Origin: Bacteroides sp.
GTDB taxonomy: Bacteria; Bacteroidota; Bacteroidia; Bacteroidales; Muribaculaceae
Assembly: GCA_023666835.1 (NCBI GenBank)
Contig: JAMPBJ010000001.1
Span: 704,383 to 768,382 of the forward strand
DNA length: 64,000 bases
Direction: 5' to 3'
Positions 45,840 to 55,619 of the stretch are shown here, piece after piece. Within the stretch, counting starts at the first letter, position 1; each line of letters begins with the position of its first letter. The notes below the pieces were generated by a model. The model had not been told where the DNA came from. It saw nothing but the letters and a program-made list of their open reading frames with translations, and ran no database searches. A program made the translations under genes and the position numbers.

Positions 45840-47120
45840 TTAGCGGCCAAGTTCAGCACGAACCACGGCATTGGCCAGCTGGCGGATCTCGATGCGGATA
45901 CTGTCGAGCTGCTGCTCGGCTTCAAGAATTTCACGAGCGTTTTGTGCTCCGGAGGCAAAGTTGTCGCGAAGTTCGGCAAGGTTGTCTTCGGCCACGATCA
46001 GATCGAGTCGGCGATCGAGATATGTCTTCATGGCTTCGCGGGCTTCGCTGTTGGAGAGCTCGTCAAGGGAGTGGATGATGCGGCCACCGGGCAGGGCGAA
46101 GTCGAAGTCGCGCGAGGTTGATTTGTTGTCGTCGGAGCTTAGGGCAGCGATGGCCTTGAGTACGGCGGATCGGTCGATCGACGGGTCGCCGGTGCCGGCT
46201 ATGGTGGCGATTCGTGCGCGATCGGAGATGTCGGGGTCGTCGACGGGATAGTTGACTCGCAATTCCTGCGGCACGAATACGTAGATGGTCAGTTTGCCGG
46301 GTATGCGGTTGCGATCGGTCGCCCACCAGCCTGCGCCTGTCAGTTCGTCGATCACCAGCAGATAGTCGTCGAAGGGCGAATTGTAAGGCATGCCCATGTT
46401 TTGTGGCTGAAGGAATTCGTCGCCGTTATTGCGGGAGATGAATATGTCGTAGCCACCGAGCGATTCATCGCCTTGAGCTGCGAAATAGAGAGTTGAGCCG
46501 TCGGCCATCAGGAACGGATAGGCGGGATTTTGCACCATGTTGATCGCCTCGCCCAGCGAAACGGGTTGTTCCCAGGAGCCGTCGGTCAGGAGATGGCTGC
46601 TGACAAGCTGTCGGCCGTCGGCCGTCGGGGCGCTCCAGAGCACCATGTCGGCGTCCTCGGATACGTAGACCGTTGGGTTTCCTTCTGACTGCAGCGAGGG
46701 GTCGAGATCTTCGTTGGGATTGATGGATCCGGTTGTGGGCGAAAGACGGTAAGCTTCGAAAAAGCGGTCGCGGTCGACGGTTATTGAGTCGATGATAGCA
46801 ATGCGCTCCACTCGTTCGAGCATGGTCAGACCCAGCTCTGCGCGCCGGCGCAGATCAGTATATACAGCATTGTCGGAGGCATTGTCGGTGTTGTCATCAA
46901 ACGATTCGAGCAATTTGAGCGCCCGGGCAAATTCATAGGCTTCGAAGGCCGATTGTGCATCTTCAAGCAGCTGGGCAGTGTTGACGGCCGTTTTGGCGGC
47001 TTTTGTGCTCTTTATGCTCTTGGCCGACTTTGCGGGCTTGGCGGCATGTGATTGCGGGCAGAAGGCAACTGCCGACAACAGTATGGTCAAAAATGGAAGT
47101 ATGTGGCGGAATCCGATCAT
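45840..47120 (-). CDS. Exported PD40/WD40-like beta-propeller protein
   Basis: 426 residues. Signal peptide (about 1-26, ending SHAA), a Lys/Ala-rich linker, a short TPR-like helical part (about 48-105), then PD40 repeats (SEDADMVLWSAP, NPAYPFLMADGSTLYFAAQG, SLGGYDIFISR, GAGWWATDRNRI) and a C-terminal coiled coil (about 360-426). The order resembles PorE/OmpA-linked envelope proteins but no OmpA domain is present. Role unknown; periplasmic. Confidence 0.8.
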   Translation of the reverse strand: MIGFRHILPFLTILLSAVAFCPQSHAAKPAKSAKSIKSTKAAKTAVNTAQLLEDAQSAFEAYEFARALKLLESFDDNTDNASDNAVYTDLRRRAELGLTMLERVERIAIIDSITVDRDRFFEAYRLSPTTGSINPNEDLDPSLQSEGNPTVYVSEDADMVLWSAPTADGRQLVSSHLLTDGSWEQPVSLGEAINMVQNPAYPFLMADGSTLYFAAQGDESLGGYDIFISRNNGDEFLQPQNMGMPYNSPFDDYLLVIDELTGAGWWATDRNRIPGKLTIYVFVPQELRVNYPVDDPDISDRARIATIAGTGDPSIDRSAVLKAIAALSSDDNKSTSRDFDFALPGGRIIHSLDELSNSEAREAMKTYLDRRLDLIVAEDNLAELRDNFASGAQNAREILEAEQQLDSIRIEIRQLANAVVRAELGR

Positions 47121-47185
47121 TGTGGAGGAGTTATGGTGTGAGGTTCAAAGTTAGTAAGTTTTCTGCAATCCGACAATAGTGACGG

Positions 47186-47758
47186 CTATCGAATGCCGGT
47201 CAGTTTGTGGGTTTGCAGCGACAGTCGCCAATGTGGGTGGCTTAGTATGTAGTCGATGGTCTGCTGAGTATTGGAGCACGAAAGCGGTTGCAGGAAGCGG
47301 TTGGGGGTAGGGGGAAGCGATGCGGCAATGGCTTCGACATCCTGTCCGGTGAAAACTATTTTGAGTTCATCGATGCGGTCGATGGCCAGAGGAGGGTCTT
47401 TTGGCGAACAGGTGACCCAGTCGATGCCGTCGGGCACGGGGAGAGTGCCGTTGGTTTCCACTGCGATCGTGTAGCCGACCGAATGAATCGCTTCGATGAG
47501 CGTGGCGTCGAGTTGGAGAAGTGGTTCGCCACCAGTTGCCACGATGCGTCGTGAAGGATATCGGGTTATCTCAGCGAGAATTTGTTCGATCGTCATCGTG
47601 GTGAATGAATCGAAATCGGTGTCGCAGAACTGGCAACGGCGGTTGCATCCCGAAAAGCGCAGAAACACGCACGGGGTGCCGGTGTGCATCCCTTCGCCCT
47701 GCAGCGAGTGAAATATCTCGTTGACGCGATAGGTGTGTGACGGTTCAGTCGACTTCAT
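47186..47758 (-). CDS. queE: 7-carboxy-7-deazaguanine synthase
   Basis: 190 residues from the Met at 47758, giving the family N-terminus YRVNEIFHSLQGEGMHTG; the longer frame lies in queD. Radical SAM enzyme: CNRRCQFCDTDFD holds the CxxxCxxC cluster site, TGGEPLLQ the SAM-binding motif. It contracts carboxytetrahydropterin to CDG in preQ0 synthesis. Overlaps queD by 14 bases. Confidence 0.95.
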   Translation of the reverse strand: MKSTEPSHTYRVNEIFHSLQGEGMHTGTPCVFLRFSGCNRRCQFCDTDFDSFTTMTIEQILAEITRYPSRRIVATGGEPLLQLDATLIEAIHSVGYTIAVETNGTLPVPDGIDWVTCSPKDPPLAIDRIDELKIVFTGQDVEAIAASLPPTPNRFLQPLSCSNTQQTIDYILSHPHWRLSLQTHKLTGIR

Positions 47759-48077
47759 AAGCTGCTGTGTTGCCTTCGCTTTCCTGCACTTCGACGCGAT
47801 AGCAGTTGGGCACGCGGTTGCAAATCCAGCGGGCAATGTTTTCGGCCGTCGGGTTGAACGGCAGTATGTCGTTGAAATTCTGATGGTCGAGCATCGATGT
47901 GATTTCCTGCTTGATGGATGTGAAATCTGCTACCATGCCGTTTTCGTTGAGCTCCCTTGCACGGCATTTGATGGTGATGATCCAGTTGTGGCCATGCAGC
48001 CGGGTGCATTTGCTGGCATAGTTGAGGTCGAGCCGATGTGAGCCTGATATTTCGAGTCGTTTAGAGATGTAGTACAT
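47745..48077 (-). CDS. queD: 6-carboxy-5,6,7,8-tetrahydropterin synthase
   Basis: 110 residues. Zinc histidines in SGSHRLDLNYASKCTRLHGHNW, with the catalytic Cys between them; DFTSIKQEI and LDHQNFND follow, then PTAENIARWI. First committed step of queuosine precursor synthesis. Together with queE and tgt in this window it supports de novo queuosine; queC and queF are not in view. Confidence 0.95.
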   Translation of the reverse strand: MYYISKRLEISGSHRLDLNYASKCTRLHGHNWIITIKCRARELNENGMVADFTSIKQEITSMLDHQNFNDILPFNPTAENIARWICNRVPNCYRVEVQESEGNTAAYEVD

Positions 48078-48098
48078 TGTGTGTGAATGTGATTGTGG

Positions 48099-49514
48099 TC
48101 AAACTGTCAGACCCATCCGGCGGCCTATCTCGAGCATGTAGGCATAGGCAGCGTCGTGGTCGTTGGGGATGATTCCTTCGATTATGGCTTCTTTGATTTC
48201 CGACTTGATGATGCCGACAGGTTGCGATGGAGGTAAAGAGAATGTGGCCATGATTTCTTCGCCGGAAACCGGGGGCTGGAAGAGACGCAGATGGTCGCGT
48301 TCGTTGACGTCGGCTATCTTTTGAAGCACGTTTTCAAAATTCTTCAGATGACGCTGCACCTTTTCCGGGTTACGCGATGTGATGTCGGCGCGACACAGTA
48401 TCATGAGATCGTCGATATCTTCGCCTGCATCGACTATCAGGCGACGCACGGCCGAATCGGTGACCGTCTCTTCGACCAGAGCGATTGGGCGCATGTGGAG
48501 TTCGACGAGCTTTTTGACATATTTCATTGGTTCGCTCTGGGTCATCTTAAGCGATTTGAATATTTTGGGAATCATCTTTCCGCCGATGAAATTGTGGTTG
48601 TGGAAAGTCCAGCCCAAAGACTCGTCCCAGCGCTTAGTGACGGGTTTGGCTATGTCGTGGAGCAGTGCGGCCCATCGCAGCCACACGTTGTCGGATTGGG
48701 CGGCGACGCGGTCGAGCACGAGCATGGTGTGGTCGAAATTGTCTTTGTGTCCGCGTCCGTGGATCACTTCCACTCCCTGCATGGCATCGAGCTGGGGAAG
48801 GATGCGTATGAGCAGTCCGGTGGCTGCAAGCAGTCGCCACCCTATGGATGGGCGGGGCGATTGCATGATTTTCATCAGTTCGGTTGCGATGCGTTCGCGG
48901 GTGATGATGTCGATGCGGTCGGCATTGCGCGTAATGGCATCGAGGGTGTCGGGATGAATGGTGAAATCGAGCTGTGTGGCGAATCTGACAGCACGCATCA
49001 TGCGGAGCGGATCGTCGGAAAAGGTAATGTCCGGATCAAGTGGCGTGCGGATTATACGGTTGTTGAGATCGTCGATGCCTCCAAAACGGTCGATCAGAGT
49101 GCCGTAGGTGTCCTTATTGACCGATATGGCCATAGCGTTGATAGTGAAGTCGCGGCGCGAGATGTCGTCTTCGAGTGTGCCTTCCTCCACGATGGGATTG
49201 CGCGACTCGCGGTGGTATGATTCTTTGCGTGCGCCCACAAATTCGAGTTCGGTGTCGTGATACATCACCTGGGCAGTTCCGTAGGTGCGGAATATGTTGA
49301 CTTTGGCACCGCGACCGATGTGGCGGGCCACTTCCGATGCAATGCTGATGCCGCTGCCCGGGCCGACACTGACAAAGTCGATATCCTTGGAGTGGCGGTT
49401 GAGAAAGAGGTCGCGAACGTAGCCGCCGACGGCATAGCATGGGAGAGCCAGCGAGTCGGCTGCGTCAGCAACGGCTTGGAAGGCCTTTGACGTAGGGAGC
49501 TTTACGACTGTCAT
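48099..49514 (-). CDS. CCA-adding enzyme / poly(A) polymerase family with HD domain
   Basis: 471 residues from the Met at 49514, which overlaps the upstream stop by four bases. Nucleotidyltransferase core YAVGGYVRDLFLNR and KDIDFVSVGPG (metal Asp pair), RRDFTINAMAI, then FSDDPLRMMRAVRFATQL. A C-terminal HD domain follows (HKDNFDHTMLVLD, LLHDIAKP). It repairs or adds the tRNA 3' CCA. Two of the four tRNAs in the window (Gly, Pro) encode CCA while tRNA-Leu does not, so this enzyme is needed. Confidence 0.93.
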   Translation of the reverse strand: MTVVKLPTSKAFQAVADAADSLALPCYAVGGYVRDLFLNRHSKDIDFVSVGPGSGISIASEVARHIGRGAKVNIFRTYGTAQVMYHDTELEFVGARKESYHRESRNPIVEEGTLEDDISRRDFTINAMAISVNKDTYGTLIDRFGGIDDLNNRIIRTPLDPDITFSDDPLRMMRAVRFATQLDFTIHPDTLDAITRNADRIDIITRERIATELMKIMQSPRPSIGWRLLAATGLLIRILPQLDAMQGVEVIHGRGHKDNFDHTMLVLDRVAAQSDNVWLRWAALLHDIAKPVTKRWDESLGWTFHNHNFIGGKMIPKIFKSLKMTQSEPMKYVKKLVELHMRPIALVEETVTDSAVRRLIVDAGEDIDDLMILCRADITSRNPEKVQRHLKNFENVLQKIADVNERDHLRLFQPPVSGEEIMATFSLPPSQPVGIIKSEIKEAIIEGIIPNDHDAAYAYMLEIGRRMGLTV

Positions 49515-50686
49515 TCGAAATAGATGATTTGCTGCGGAGCGTTGGTCAGACATTCGGCACCCGATACCTTGATCAGATAGGTGTTTTCGATGCCCACTGC
49601 ACCCACTTCGGGAATGACGAATTTGGGCTCGATGGCAATCACATTTCCCTCGGTAAGAATGTCGCGGCTTCGCGGTGCAATGACAGGGAGTTCGTTGATC
49701 TCAATACCCAGACCGTGGCCCACAAAGCCGGCTTTCTGATGGTGTCCCATGAAGTAGTCGTAGAGACCTGCGGCGCGGGCCATGCTCTCGGCTTCGTGAA
49801 AAAGCACTTTGGCTTCAACGCCGGGAAGTGCCATGGCAGCCAATCGGTTGCATATGTCGATGGAGCATTGGTGGGCTTTCATTGCCAGATCTGACAGTGA
49901 TCTCACGGCAAAAGTTCGCGTCATGTCGGTCATGTAGCCGGTGTAGTTGCCGTTGACGTCGACCATCACGCTCATGCCTTCGCGTATGAGCGTGCCGTTG
50001 CAACCGACCGGAAGCGACGGGTCGAGTCCTTCGCCACCCATTGCGAAGTCGTAGGGTGTGGGTGTGTCGGCATTTTCACCGGCAAGTATGTTGGCCATGT
50101 ACAGTTCCATGGAGTTGCCGCTGATGCGGAACTGCCCGAGGCATCCCTCGAGGCGCGAGGCGCGTTCAATCTCAACCTGAAGTTCGAGATCAGACATGTC
50201 GGGCTTGTAGAGATGTGGGATCATCCGGTAGACATGCTCCTGCTTGATGCCTGATTTGCGAATCTTTTCCACTTCGAACGGTGTCTTGACCGAGCGTGCT
50301 TTTTGAAGCAAAGGCGAGGCGTTGACTACGGCAGACTCGGGGAAGATCGCGCTTAGTCGGGCTATTGTGGAATAAGATGTGATGTCGAGCTCGAAACCTA
50401 TTTGATCGGCAGGTTTGACACCGAGCACTTCGGCCATCTGCTCTGGCTTGCGGATATAGGTCAGATTTTCTCCGGTAAGTCCTGTGGGGCGGCGCACGAA
50501 GAAGTGCTTCGTGCCGTCGGCATTGAGATAGATATATCCGGCAAACACTCTGCCGGTCAGGTAGTAGAGATTTGCGTTGTCGGTGACGATGATGGCGGGC
50601 ACTCCGGCTTGCGCCATAATGTCGGTGAGTCGGTCAGTTCGGAGGTCAAATTCTTCCGGTGGCAGCAGTATAAGTTGATCATTCAT
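49511..50686 (-). CDS. M24-family aminopeptidase (Xaa-Pro type)
   Basis: 391 residues from the Met at 50686; the first possible Met at 50701 would touch the upstream stop. N-terminal creatinase-like domain (1-140), then the pita-bread domain with metal ligands in VMVDVNGNYTGYMTDMTRTF (two Asp), GHGLGIEINE (His), and two late Glu in EGNVIAIEPKF and VGIENTYLI. It would cleave X-Pro from peptides, in the cytosol. Confidence 0.9.
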   Translation of the reverse strand: MNDQLILLPPEEFDLRTDRLTDIMAQAGVPAIIVTDNANLYYLTGRVFAGYIYLNADGTKHFFVRRPTGLTGENLTYIRKPEQMAEVLGVKPADQIGFELDITSYSTIARLSAIFPESAVVNASPLLQKARSVKTPFEVEKIRKSGIKQEHVYRMIPHLYKPDMSDLELQVEIERASRLEGCLGQFRISGNSMELYMANILAGENADTPTPYDFAMGGEGLDPSLPVGCNGTLIREGMSVMVDVNGNYTGYMTDMTRTFAVRSLSDLAMKAHQCSIDICNRLAAMALPGVEAKVLFHEAESMARAAGLYDYFMGHHQKAGFVGHGLGIEINELPVIAPRSRDILTEGNVIAIEPKFVIPEVGAVGIENTYLIKVSGAECLTNAPQQIIYFE

Positions 50687-50702
50687 ACAATAGAATAACA
50701 AT

Positions 50703-51332
50703 TCAAGTGGTGAGAATGTCAGGTATTTGTGTAAAAGAATCTGCAGAATATTCGGCGTTGGAGCATTTTCCGAATCCGTAGGTGACGTGGATCATCGGAA
50801 TTCCTGCGGCATGGGCGCTCCGGCAGTCGCCCTCGGTGTCGCCGATGTAGACGGGAGCGACAAGGTTGTATTTCTCCTGAAGCAGGCGTATGTTGCCTTC
50901 TTTGGGCAGCATGGTCTGGCCATAGCTGAGATGGTCGGTGAAATACGGGGTCAATCCGGTGTATTGCAGGAAATAGTCGAGTCCGTTGGGGCCGCAGTTG
51001 CTCACAAGGAATAGGCGGTAGTCCTTAGCCAGAATCGGTAATGTAGCGGCCACGCCGGGGTAGAGACGTCCGCCTTCGCGAGGCATCAGCGTGGCGTCGA
51101 CCTGACGGATTGTCGTCTCAAACTCTTTGCGGTCAATTGTTTTCGGAGCCAACCGGTCGAATATCTGATCGAGGGGAAGTCCCATGCACTTCAAAAGCAT
51201 AGGCCGATCAATGCGGGCATCGACACCCATGCGCTCGTAGGTGGTGCGCCAAATGTCGACGTATGTGTCGACGGCATCCCACAGAGTGCCGTCCATGTCG
51301 AATATCAGGCTGTCGAATCGCTTGTCAGTCAT
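50703..51332 (-). CDS. HAD-family phosphatase
   Basis: 209 residues. Motif I DMDGTLWDAVDTY (nucleophile Asp near residue 11), cap helices to about 80, motif II FLVSNCG, motif IV YIGDTEGDCRSAHAAGI. Resembles phosphoglycolate phosphatase-type HADs; the substrate is not known. Overlaps the gldH stop by eight bases. Confidence 0.88.
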   Translation of the reverse strand: MTDKRFDSLIFDMDGTLWDAVDTYVDIWRTTYERMGVDARIDRPMLLKCMGLPLDQIFDRLAPKTIDRKEFETTIRQVDATLMPREGGRLYPGVAATLPILAKDYRLFLVSNCGPNGLDYFLQYTGLTPYFTDHLSYGQTMLPKEGNIRLLQEKYNLVAPVYIGDTEGDCRSAHAAGIPMIHVTYGFGKCSNAEYSADSFTQIPDILTT

Positions 51333-51804
51333 CGTTCAGGGTTTTGTTGTAGTCAGCAATACGGATTCCGATCTGTTCTATTCCGCGGAGCGTGTCGAGC
51401 CGCATGATGTGGCGGAGTTTGACCGGGGTACTGTCGTTGATATTGACAACGTGGGGCAGTGTGACCTCTTTTTGAAAACTGTCGCCGAGGCCCTGGCCGG
51501 TCCATCGTCCGTACTGGTCGGCCAGTTCAATGTTGAGTGTGTCGCGGTGATAGAGTCCGGCGGTGTCGGCATAGGTAACCTCAAGCCATAGATTGCGATA
51601 GAGGTACTCGTTGTTGTGCCGTAGCCCAACGGAGAGCGCCCGCGGATTGATCGAATCGAGATTTGCAGCCATGACCGTGACGGTATCGCCGTAGGCCCAC
51701 CCTTTTTGAGGAAGGTCGACGAAAGTGGCACACTGCGAGTTGCGACCTGTGCATCCGCACAGGATAGCAGTCGTAGTGGCTATGATTATGAGTAGTCTGG
51801 TCAT
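51325..51804 (-). CDS. gldH: Gliding-motility-type lipoprotein GldH
   Basis: 159 residues. Lipobox ILCGC with Cys at about 18. Mature domain has CATFVDLPQKGWAYGDTVTV, NNEYLYRNLWLEVTY and the end LDTLRGIEQIGIRI, as in GldH. GldH was found in Flavobacterium gliding, but non-gliding Bacteroidales keep it, probably for an envelope role. In this run of genes it sits between ricT and a phosphatase, a conserved Bacteroidetes order as I remember it. Confidence 0.9.
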   Translation of the reverse strand: MTRLLIIIATTTAILCGCTGRNSQCATFVDLPQKGWAYGDTVTVMAANLDSINPRALSVGLRHNNEYLYRNLWLEVTYADTAGLYHRDTLNIELADQYGRWTGQGLGDSFQKEVTLPHVVNINDSTPVKLRHIMRLDTLRGIEQIGIRIADYNKTLNDD

Positions 51805-51827
51805 GATAGTTGTCTCGGTGGTGATCG

Positions 51828-53132
51828 TTACTGTTCGGTCTTCTTTGCGTCGGCGTCAGGACGGCGGTTTGTGTCTGACTGCTGGCGGTTGCGTCGGCGG
51901 TCATTGTTGCGGCCGCGCTGTCGCCGTTCGTCGTTACCTTCAACTGCGGGTTTGGGCTGGGCCGGTTTGGCAGCTGCTGATTGGGCCGGAGCGGATCCTT
52001 GCGTGCCGTTGCCTTTCGATTTCGACCGTTTCTTTTTCTTCTTTTTGTTGTCGAAACGCGAAATGTTGTCCTGATCGAGCAAGTCGGTGTAGGGCTTCTT
52101 CTCCTTGGTGGATTCGTTGTCGCTCAATAGATTCAACGGTTTCTCGCCGGATTTGTTCATTGCGATGATTTCAAAGGCGCGGTCGGCGTGGATGGTTGTG
52201 AGATTTGCCGGAATCGACTTGTCGGTGCTATAGGTGATAAGGCGGTTGAATACGTCGTACTTAAAGAAGTGGTAGGTGGCGTCGGCCGTTTCGAGACGCA
52301 CATCCTTGCCGGGCAACCGCTTGAGGGCTTCCACATAGCAGTCGACTTCGAAGTTGAGGCAGCATTTGAGTTTGGCACACTGGCCTGCAAGCTTCTGGGG
52401 GTTGAGGGAGATGTCCTGGAAACGGGCAGCGGCAGTGCCGACCGACACGAAACTGGTCATCCAGCTTGCGCAGCACAGTGCTCTGCCACACGGGCCGATG
52501 CCACCGATGCGACCGGCCTCCTGACGTGCGCCAATTTGCTTCATTTCGATGCGCACCTTGAATGCGTCGGCGAGCACCTTGATGAGTTGACGGAAGTCGA
52601 CACGTTCGTCGGCTATATAGTAGAATATGGCTTTGTTGCCGTCGCCCTGATATTCGACGTCGCCAATTTTCATGTTGAGATGGAGATCCTCGGCTATCTT
52701 GCGGGCACGGATCATGGTGTCGTTTTCCTTGGCCTTGGCTTCTTCAAATCGTTCGAGATCGGCAGGCTTGGCCTTTCGGAGCACGCGGCGGATTTCAGCG
52801 TCGCTTTTGATGTTGGATCGACGCATTTGCTTGGCAACGAGCATGCCTTTGAGGGTCACCTGTCCTATATCATGGCCGGGGGCAGCCTCTACCGCCACCA
52901 GGTCGCCGATGGCGAGGGGAAGATGGAGTGAGTTGCGGAAAAATCCCTTGCGGGTGTTTTTGAACTGCACCTCCACGATGTCGAAGTCGGCTTGTCCGCC
53001 GGGTATGTCATTCAGCCAGTTGTAGCACATCAGTTTGCCGCGCATGTTGTGGCGGCGGCAGCGTGGGCATTCGCCTGGCTGCTTTTCAGTGCTGTTTTGT
53101 TCACCGGTTGTTTTTTCTTTGTCCGGAGTCAT
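51828..53132 (-). CDS. ricT: RicT/YaaT (PSP1-domain) protein with basic tail
   Basis: 434 residues. The N-terminus has CPRCRRHNMRGKLMCYNW, four cysteines; the PSP1 domain spans about 45-260 with IGGIGPCGRALCCASWMTSF and GQCAKLKCCLNFE, cysteines known in RicT to hold an Fe-S cluster. The last 130 residues are Lys/Arg/Asn-rich and disordered, likely RNA-binding. In Bacillus RicT works with RNase Y in mRNA processing; here the rny gene is directly upstream (24 bases), which supports the same partnership. Confidence 0.93.
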   Translation of the reverse strand: MTPDKEKTTGEQNSTEKQPGECPRCRRHNMRGKLMCYNWLNDIPGGQADFDIVEVQFKNTRKGFFRNSLHLPLAIGDLVAVEAAPGHDIGQVTLKGMLVAKQMRRSNIKSDAEIRRVLRKAKPADLERFEEAKAKENDTMIRARKIAEDLHLNMKIGDVEYQGDGNKAIFYYIADERVDFRQLIKVLADAFKVRIEMKQIGARQEAGRIGGIGPCGRALCCASWMTSFVSVGTAAARFQDISLNPQKLAGQCAKLKCCLNFEVDCYVEALKRLPGKDVRLETADATYHFFKYDVFNRLITYSTDKSIPANLTTIHADRAFEIIAMNKSGEKPLNLLSDNESTKEKKPYTDLLDQDNISRFDNKKKKKKRSKSKGNGTQGSAPAQSAAAKPAQPKPAVEGNDERRQRGRNNDRRRNRQQSDTNRRPDADAKKTEQ

Positions 53133-53156
53133 ATCAAAACGTTGGGTGAATGGTTG

Positions 53157-54707
53157 TTATTTGGCGAAGCTCACCGATCGGGTTTCGCGGATGACGGTGA
53201 TCTTTACCTGACCGGGATAGGTCATTTCGTCCTGGATGCGCTTGGCTATTTCGGCCGACAGCTTTTCGGTCTCTTCATCGCTGATCTTTTCAGCTCCGAC
53301 AATCACACGGAGTTCGCGGCCGGCCTGGATGGCGTAGGTCTTGATTACACCGGGATACGACAGTGCAAGCTGTTCGAGGTCGTTGAGGCGCTTGATGTAG
53401 GCTTCGACCATTTCGCGGCGAGCACCCGGGCGAGCGCCGGAAATCGCATCGCATACCTGCACGATCGGCGCAAGCAGTGAAGTCATTTCCACCTCGTCGT
53501 GGTGGGCGCCGATAGCGTTGCAGATCTCGGGCTTTTCTTTATATTTCTCAGCGAGTTTCATGCCCAGCAGTGCGTGGGGCAATTCGGGCTCTTCGTCGGG
53601 CACCTTGCCTATGTCGTGGAGCAGACCGGCTCGTCTTGCCTTTTTGGGGTTGAGCCCGAGTTCGGAGGCCATCACGGCACAGAGATTAGCGGTCTCACGT
53701 GAATGCTGAAGCAGGTTCTGGCCGTAGCTTGAGCGATATTTCATTTTGCCCACGAGTCTGACGAGTTCAGGGTGCAACCCGTGGATGCCAAGGTCGATGG
53801 CTGTGCGTTTGCCTGTTTCGATGATTTCTTCTTCGATCTGGCGGCGCACTTTGGCCACGACTTCTTCGATGCGTGCCGGGTGGATGCGACCGTCGTTGAC
53901 GAGCTGGTGGAGGGCCAGGCGGGCAATTTCGCGACGCACGGGGTCAAAGCCTGAGAGCACGATGGCTTCGGGGGTGTCGTCGACGATGATTTCGATGCCG
54001 GTGGCAGCTTCGAGGGCGCGGATGTTGCGGCCTTCGCGGCCGATGATGCGTCCTTTGATCTCGTCGGAGTCGATCTGGAAAACCGTGACGGAGTTTTCGA
54101 TGGCTGTTTCAGTGGCTACGCGTTGTATCGACTGCACCACGATGCGTTTGGCTTCCTTGTTGGCAGTGAGTTTTGCTTCGTCCATGATGTCGTTGATGTA
54201 GCTCTGGGCGGCTGTTTTGGCTTCGTCCTTGAGCGATTCAACGAGTTTTTCCTTGGCTTCCTCGCACGACAGTCCCGAAAGGCGTTCGAGTTCTTCCTGG
54301 GCGCGATGCTTCATGGTCTCGAGTTCGGCTTTGCGAGCTTCGTTTGATGCAATTTGGTCGTTGAGGCTGGCGCGGAGCGATTCGTTTTCGTTGCGAGCAC
54401 GCTGGTTTTCACTCTGCTGCTGATTGAGCTGGAGTTCGCGCTGCTTGAGTTTGCTTTCAAACGACTGAGCCTTCGACATGCGTTGCTGAGCCTGCTTTTC
54501 GGCATCTGAAAGTATCTTGAGGCCCTCTTCGCGGGCTTCGAGAAGTTTGTTCTTTTTCAGCACGTCGGCTTCGCTTTCGGCTTCTTCTACAATGGCTTTT
54601 GCGCGGCTGCGAGCCATGTTTCGCTGGATGATTATGGTGCAGACCACACCGACGATCAAAGCTACGACGGCTATGACTGCATAAATGATTATATCCATTG
54701 CTTCCAT
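53157..54707 (-). CDS. rny: Ribonuclease Y
   Basis: 516 residues (or 513 from the second Met). N-terminal membrane helix (about 5-27), long coiled coil (30-200), KH domain with [17 protein letters not shown], then HD domain with LLHDIGKV and [12 protein letters not shown]. Membrane-bound endoribonuclease that starts mRNA decay. Co-directional with zapA upstream, separated by a structured non-coding stretch. Confidence 0.96.
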   Translation of the reverse strand: MEAMDIIIYAVIAVVALIVGVVCTIIIQRNMARSRAKAIVEEAESEADVLKKNKLLEAREEGLKILSDAEKQAQQRMSKAQSFESKLKQRELQLNQQQSENQRARNENESLRASLNDQIASNEARKAELETMKHRAQEELERLSGLSCEEAKEKLVESLKDEAKTAAQSYINDIMDEAKLTANKEAKRIVVQSIQRVATETAIENSVTVFQIDSDEIKGRIIGREGRNIRALEAATGIEIIVDDTPEAIVLSGFDPVRREIARLALHQLVNDGRIHPARIEEVVAKVRRQIEEEIIETGKRTAIDLGIHGLHPELVRLVGKMKYRSSYGQNLLQHSRETANLCAVMASELGLNPKKARRAGLLHDIGKVPDEEPELPHALLGMKLAEKYKEKPEICNAIGAHHDEVEMTSLLAPIVQVCDAISGARPGARREMVEAYIKRLNDLEQLALSYPGVIKTYAIQAGRELRVIVGAEKISDEETEKLSAEIAKRIQDEMTYPGQVKITVIRETRSVSFAK

Positions 54708-54751
54708 TTGAGGTTGTTTATTTAGGTTTTAGTCAGTTTGTTATGTTGTGT

Positions 54752-55000
54752 TAATAAAAAAATCCGCTACATTGCCGGCGGCTCGTGCAGGGCGGTGTGC
54801 CGTTGGCTTTCCTGTGTGCAGGAAGCGGTTCGACGCTTTCCCTGTCGTGTCGTTCGCGACAGTGTGCGGGTCATTTCGGATGCATCAATGTGCTGAATGT
54901 GATGAGGTTCAGCTTATGAAGCGGCACTCTTGCCTGCTTCGATCGTTGTGGACTGTGGCTTCTCTTTGCCATCTGTCCGTGGGCGACGACGGTCGGGCGT
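54752..55000 (-). ncRNA. Structured non-coding RNA candidate between zapA and rny (possibly 6S)
   Basis: About 250 bases with no frame but many hairpins on the minus strand: GACGAC/GTCGTC right after the zapA stop, GAAGC...GCTTC, GCTGAA/TTCAGC, TGTCG/CGACA, AAGCG/CGCTT, GCTTCCTG/CAGGAAAGC. The 3' end is a terminator-like CCGC...GCGGATTTTTTTATT at about 54755-54780. I recall 6S RNA being placed between zapA and rny in some Bacteroidetes, but the series of short hairpins is not the textbook rod shape, so the name is uncertain; that an RNA is made is more likely. Confidence 0.5.
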
Positions 55001-55004
55001 CGTC

Positions 55005-55307
55005 TTAATGCTTTATTGCCGACGTTTCGATCAGCATTTGATCGAGTTCGGCTTCAAAGTCACCCAAAAACTGTTCGGCTCGTTGGGCTTGGGCCGACAA
55101 GTTGAGAAAACCACGTGCGAACAGGAGTGTCACTTTAGCCATGATCTCGCTGTCGGGGCTGCCCGGAAACCGCTGTTTGAACGATTCGTAGGCGTGGTTG
55201 ACCTCTTTTGCGACTTCCCGCAGGACGGCTTCTTCCTCAGGCTTGATGGTCAGGCTGAGTCGGCTGCTGCCGATGCGGAGGGTTATATCGAGTTTATCTT
55301 TCATCAC
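55005..55307 (-). CDS. zapA: Cell division protein ZapA
   Basis: 100 residues. The N-terminal half is the beta-rich ZapA domain (DITLRIGSSRLSLTIKPEEE), followed by AVLREVAKEVNHAYESFKQR and a helical C-terminus (about 60-95). ZapA binds FtsZ and bundles its filaments. The preceding 97-residue coiled-coil gene ends one base before this start codon, so they form a pair like ZapB-ZapA. Confidence 0.88.
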   Translation of the reverse strand: MMKDKLDITLRIGSSRLSLTIKPEEEAVLREVAKEVNHAYESFKQRFPGSPDSEIMAKVTLLFARGFLNLSAQAQRAEQFLGDFEAELDQMLIETSAIKH

Positions 55308-55308
55308 A

Positions 55309-55602
55309 TCATTCGCTTAGCTCACTGATGCATTTGTCTATGTCCCGCAATAATTCGGCTAAAAATTTTCGGCTTTTTTCGACGTCTTCATGATTGGGAG
55401 CCAAAGTGCTCACCACCTGCAAATGCTCAATCTTTTGGCTGAGAACGGAAATCTGAGCCTGCTGTCGCTCTACGGTGGCCTGAAGTTCGGCGATTCGTTG
55501 GTCTGCAACTCTGATGTAGTCAGTCAGTTTGGCGTGCTGCTCGGAGAGTAGCTTGGCTTTGCTTTTCAGGCTGTCGAGTCGTTGTTGCAGATTGCCGGCC
55601 AT
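55309..55602 (-). CDS. Coiled-coil protein, ZapB-like
   Basis: 97 residues, almost entirely heptad repeats (LQQRLDSLKSKAKLLSEQHA, ELQATVERQQAQISVLSQKI). No membrane part. Its position directly before zapA with coupled translation suggests a division partner comparable with ZapB, but the identity rests on context only. A -7 box lies 18 bases upstream. Confidence 0.7.
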   Translation of the reverse strand: MAGNLQQRLDSLKSKAKLLSEQHAKLTDYIRVADQRIAELQATVERQQAQISVLSQKIEHLQVVSTLAPNHEDVEKSRKFLAELLRDIDKCISELSE

Positions 55603-55619
55603 TTTATGCTAAATTTTTA

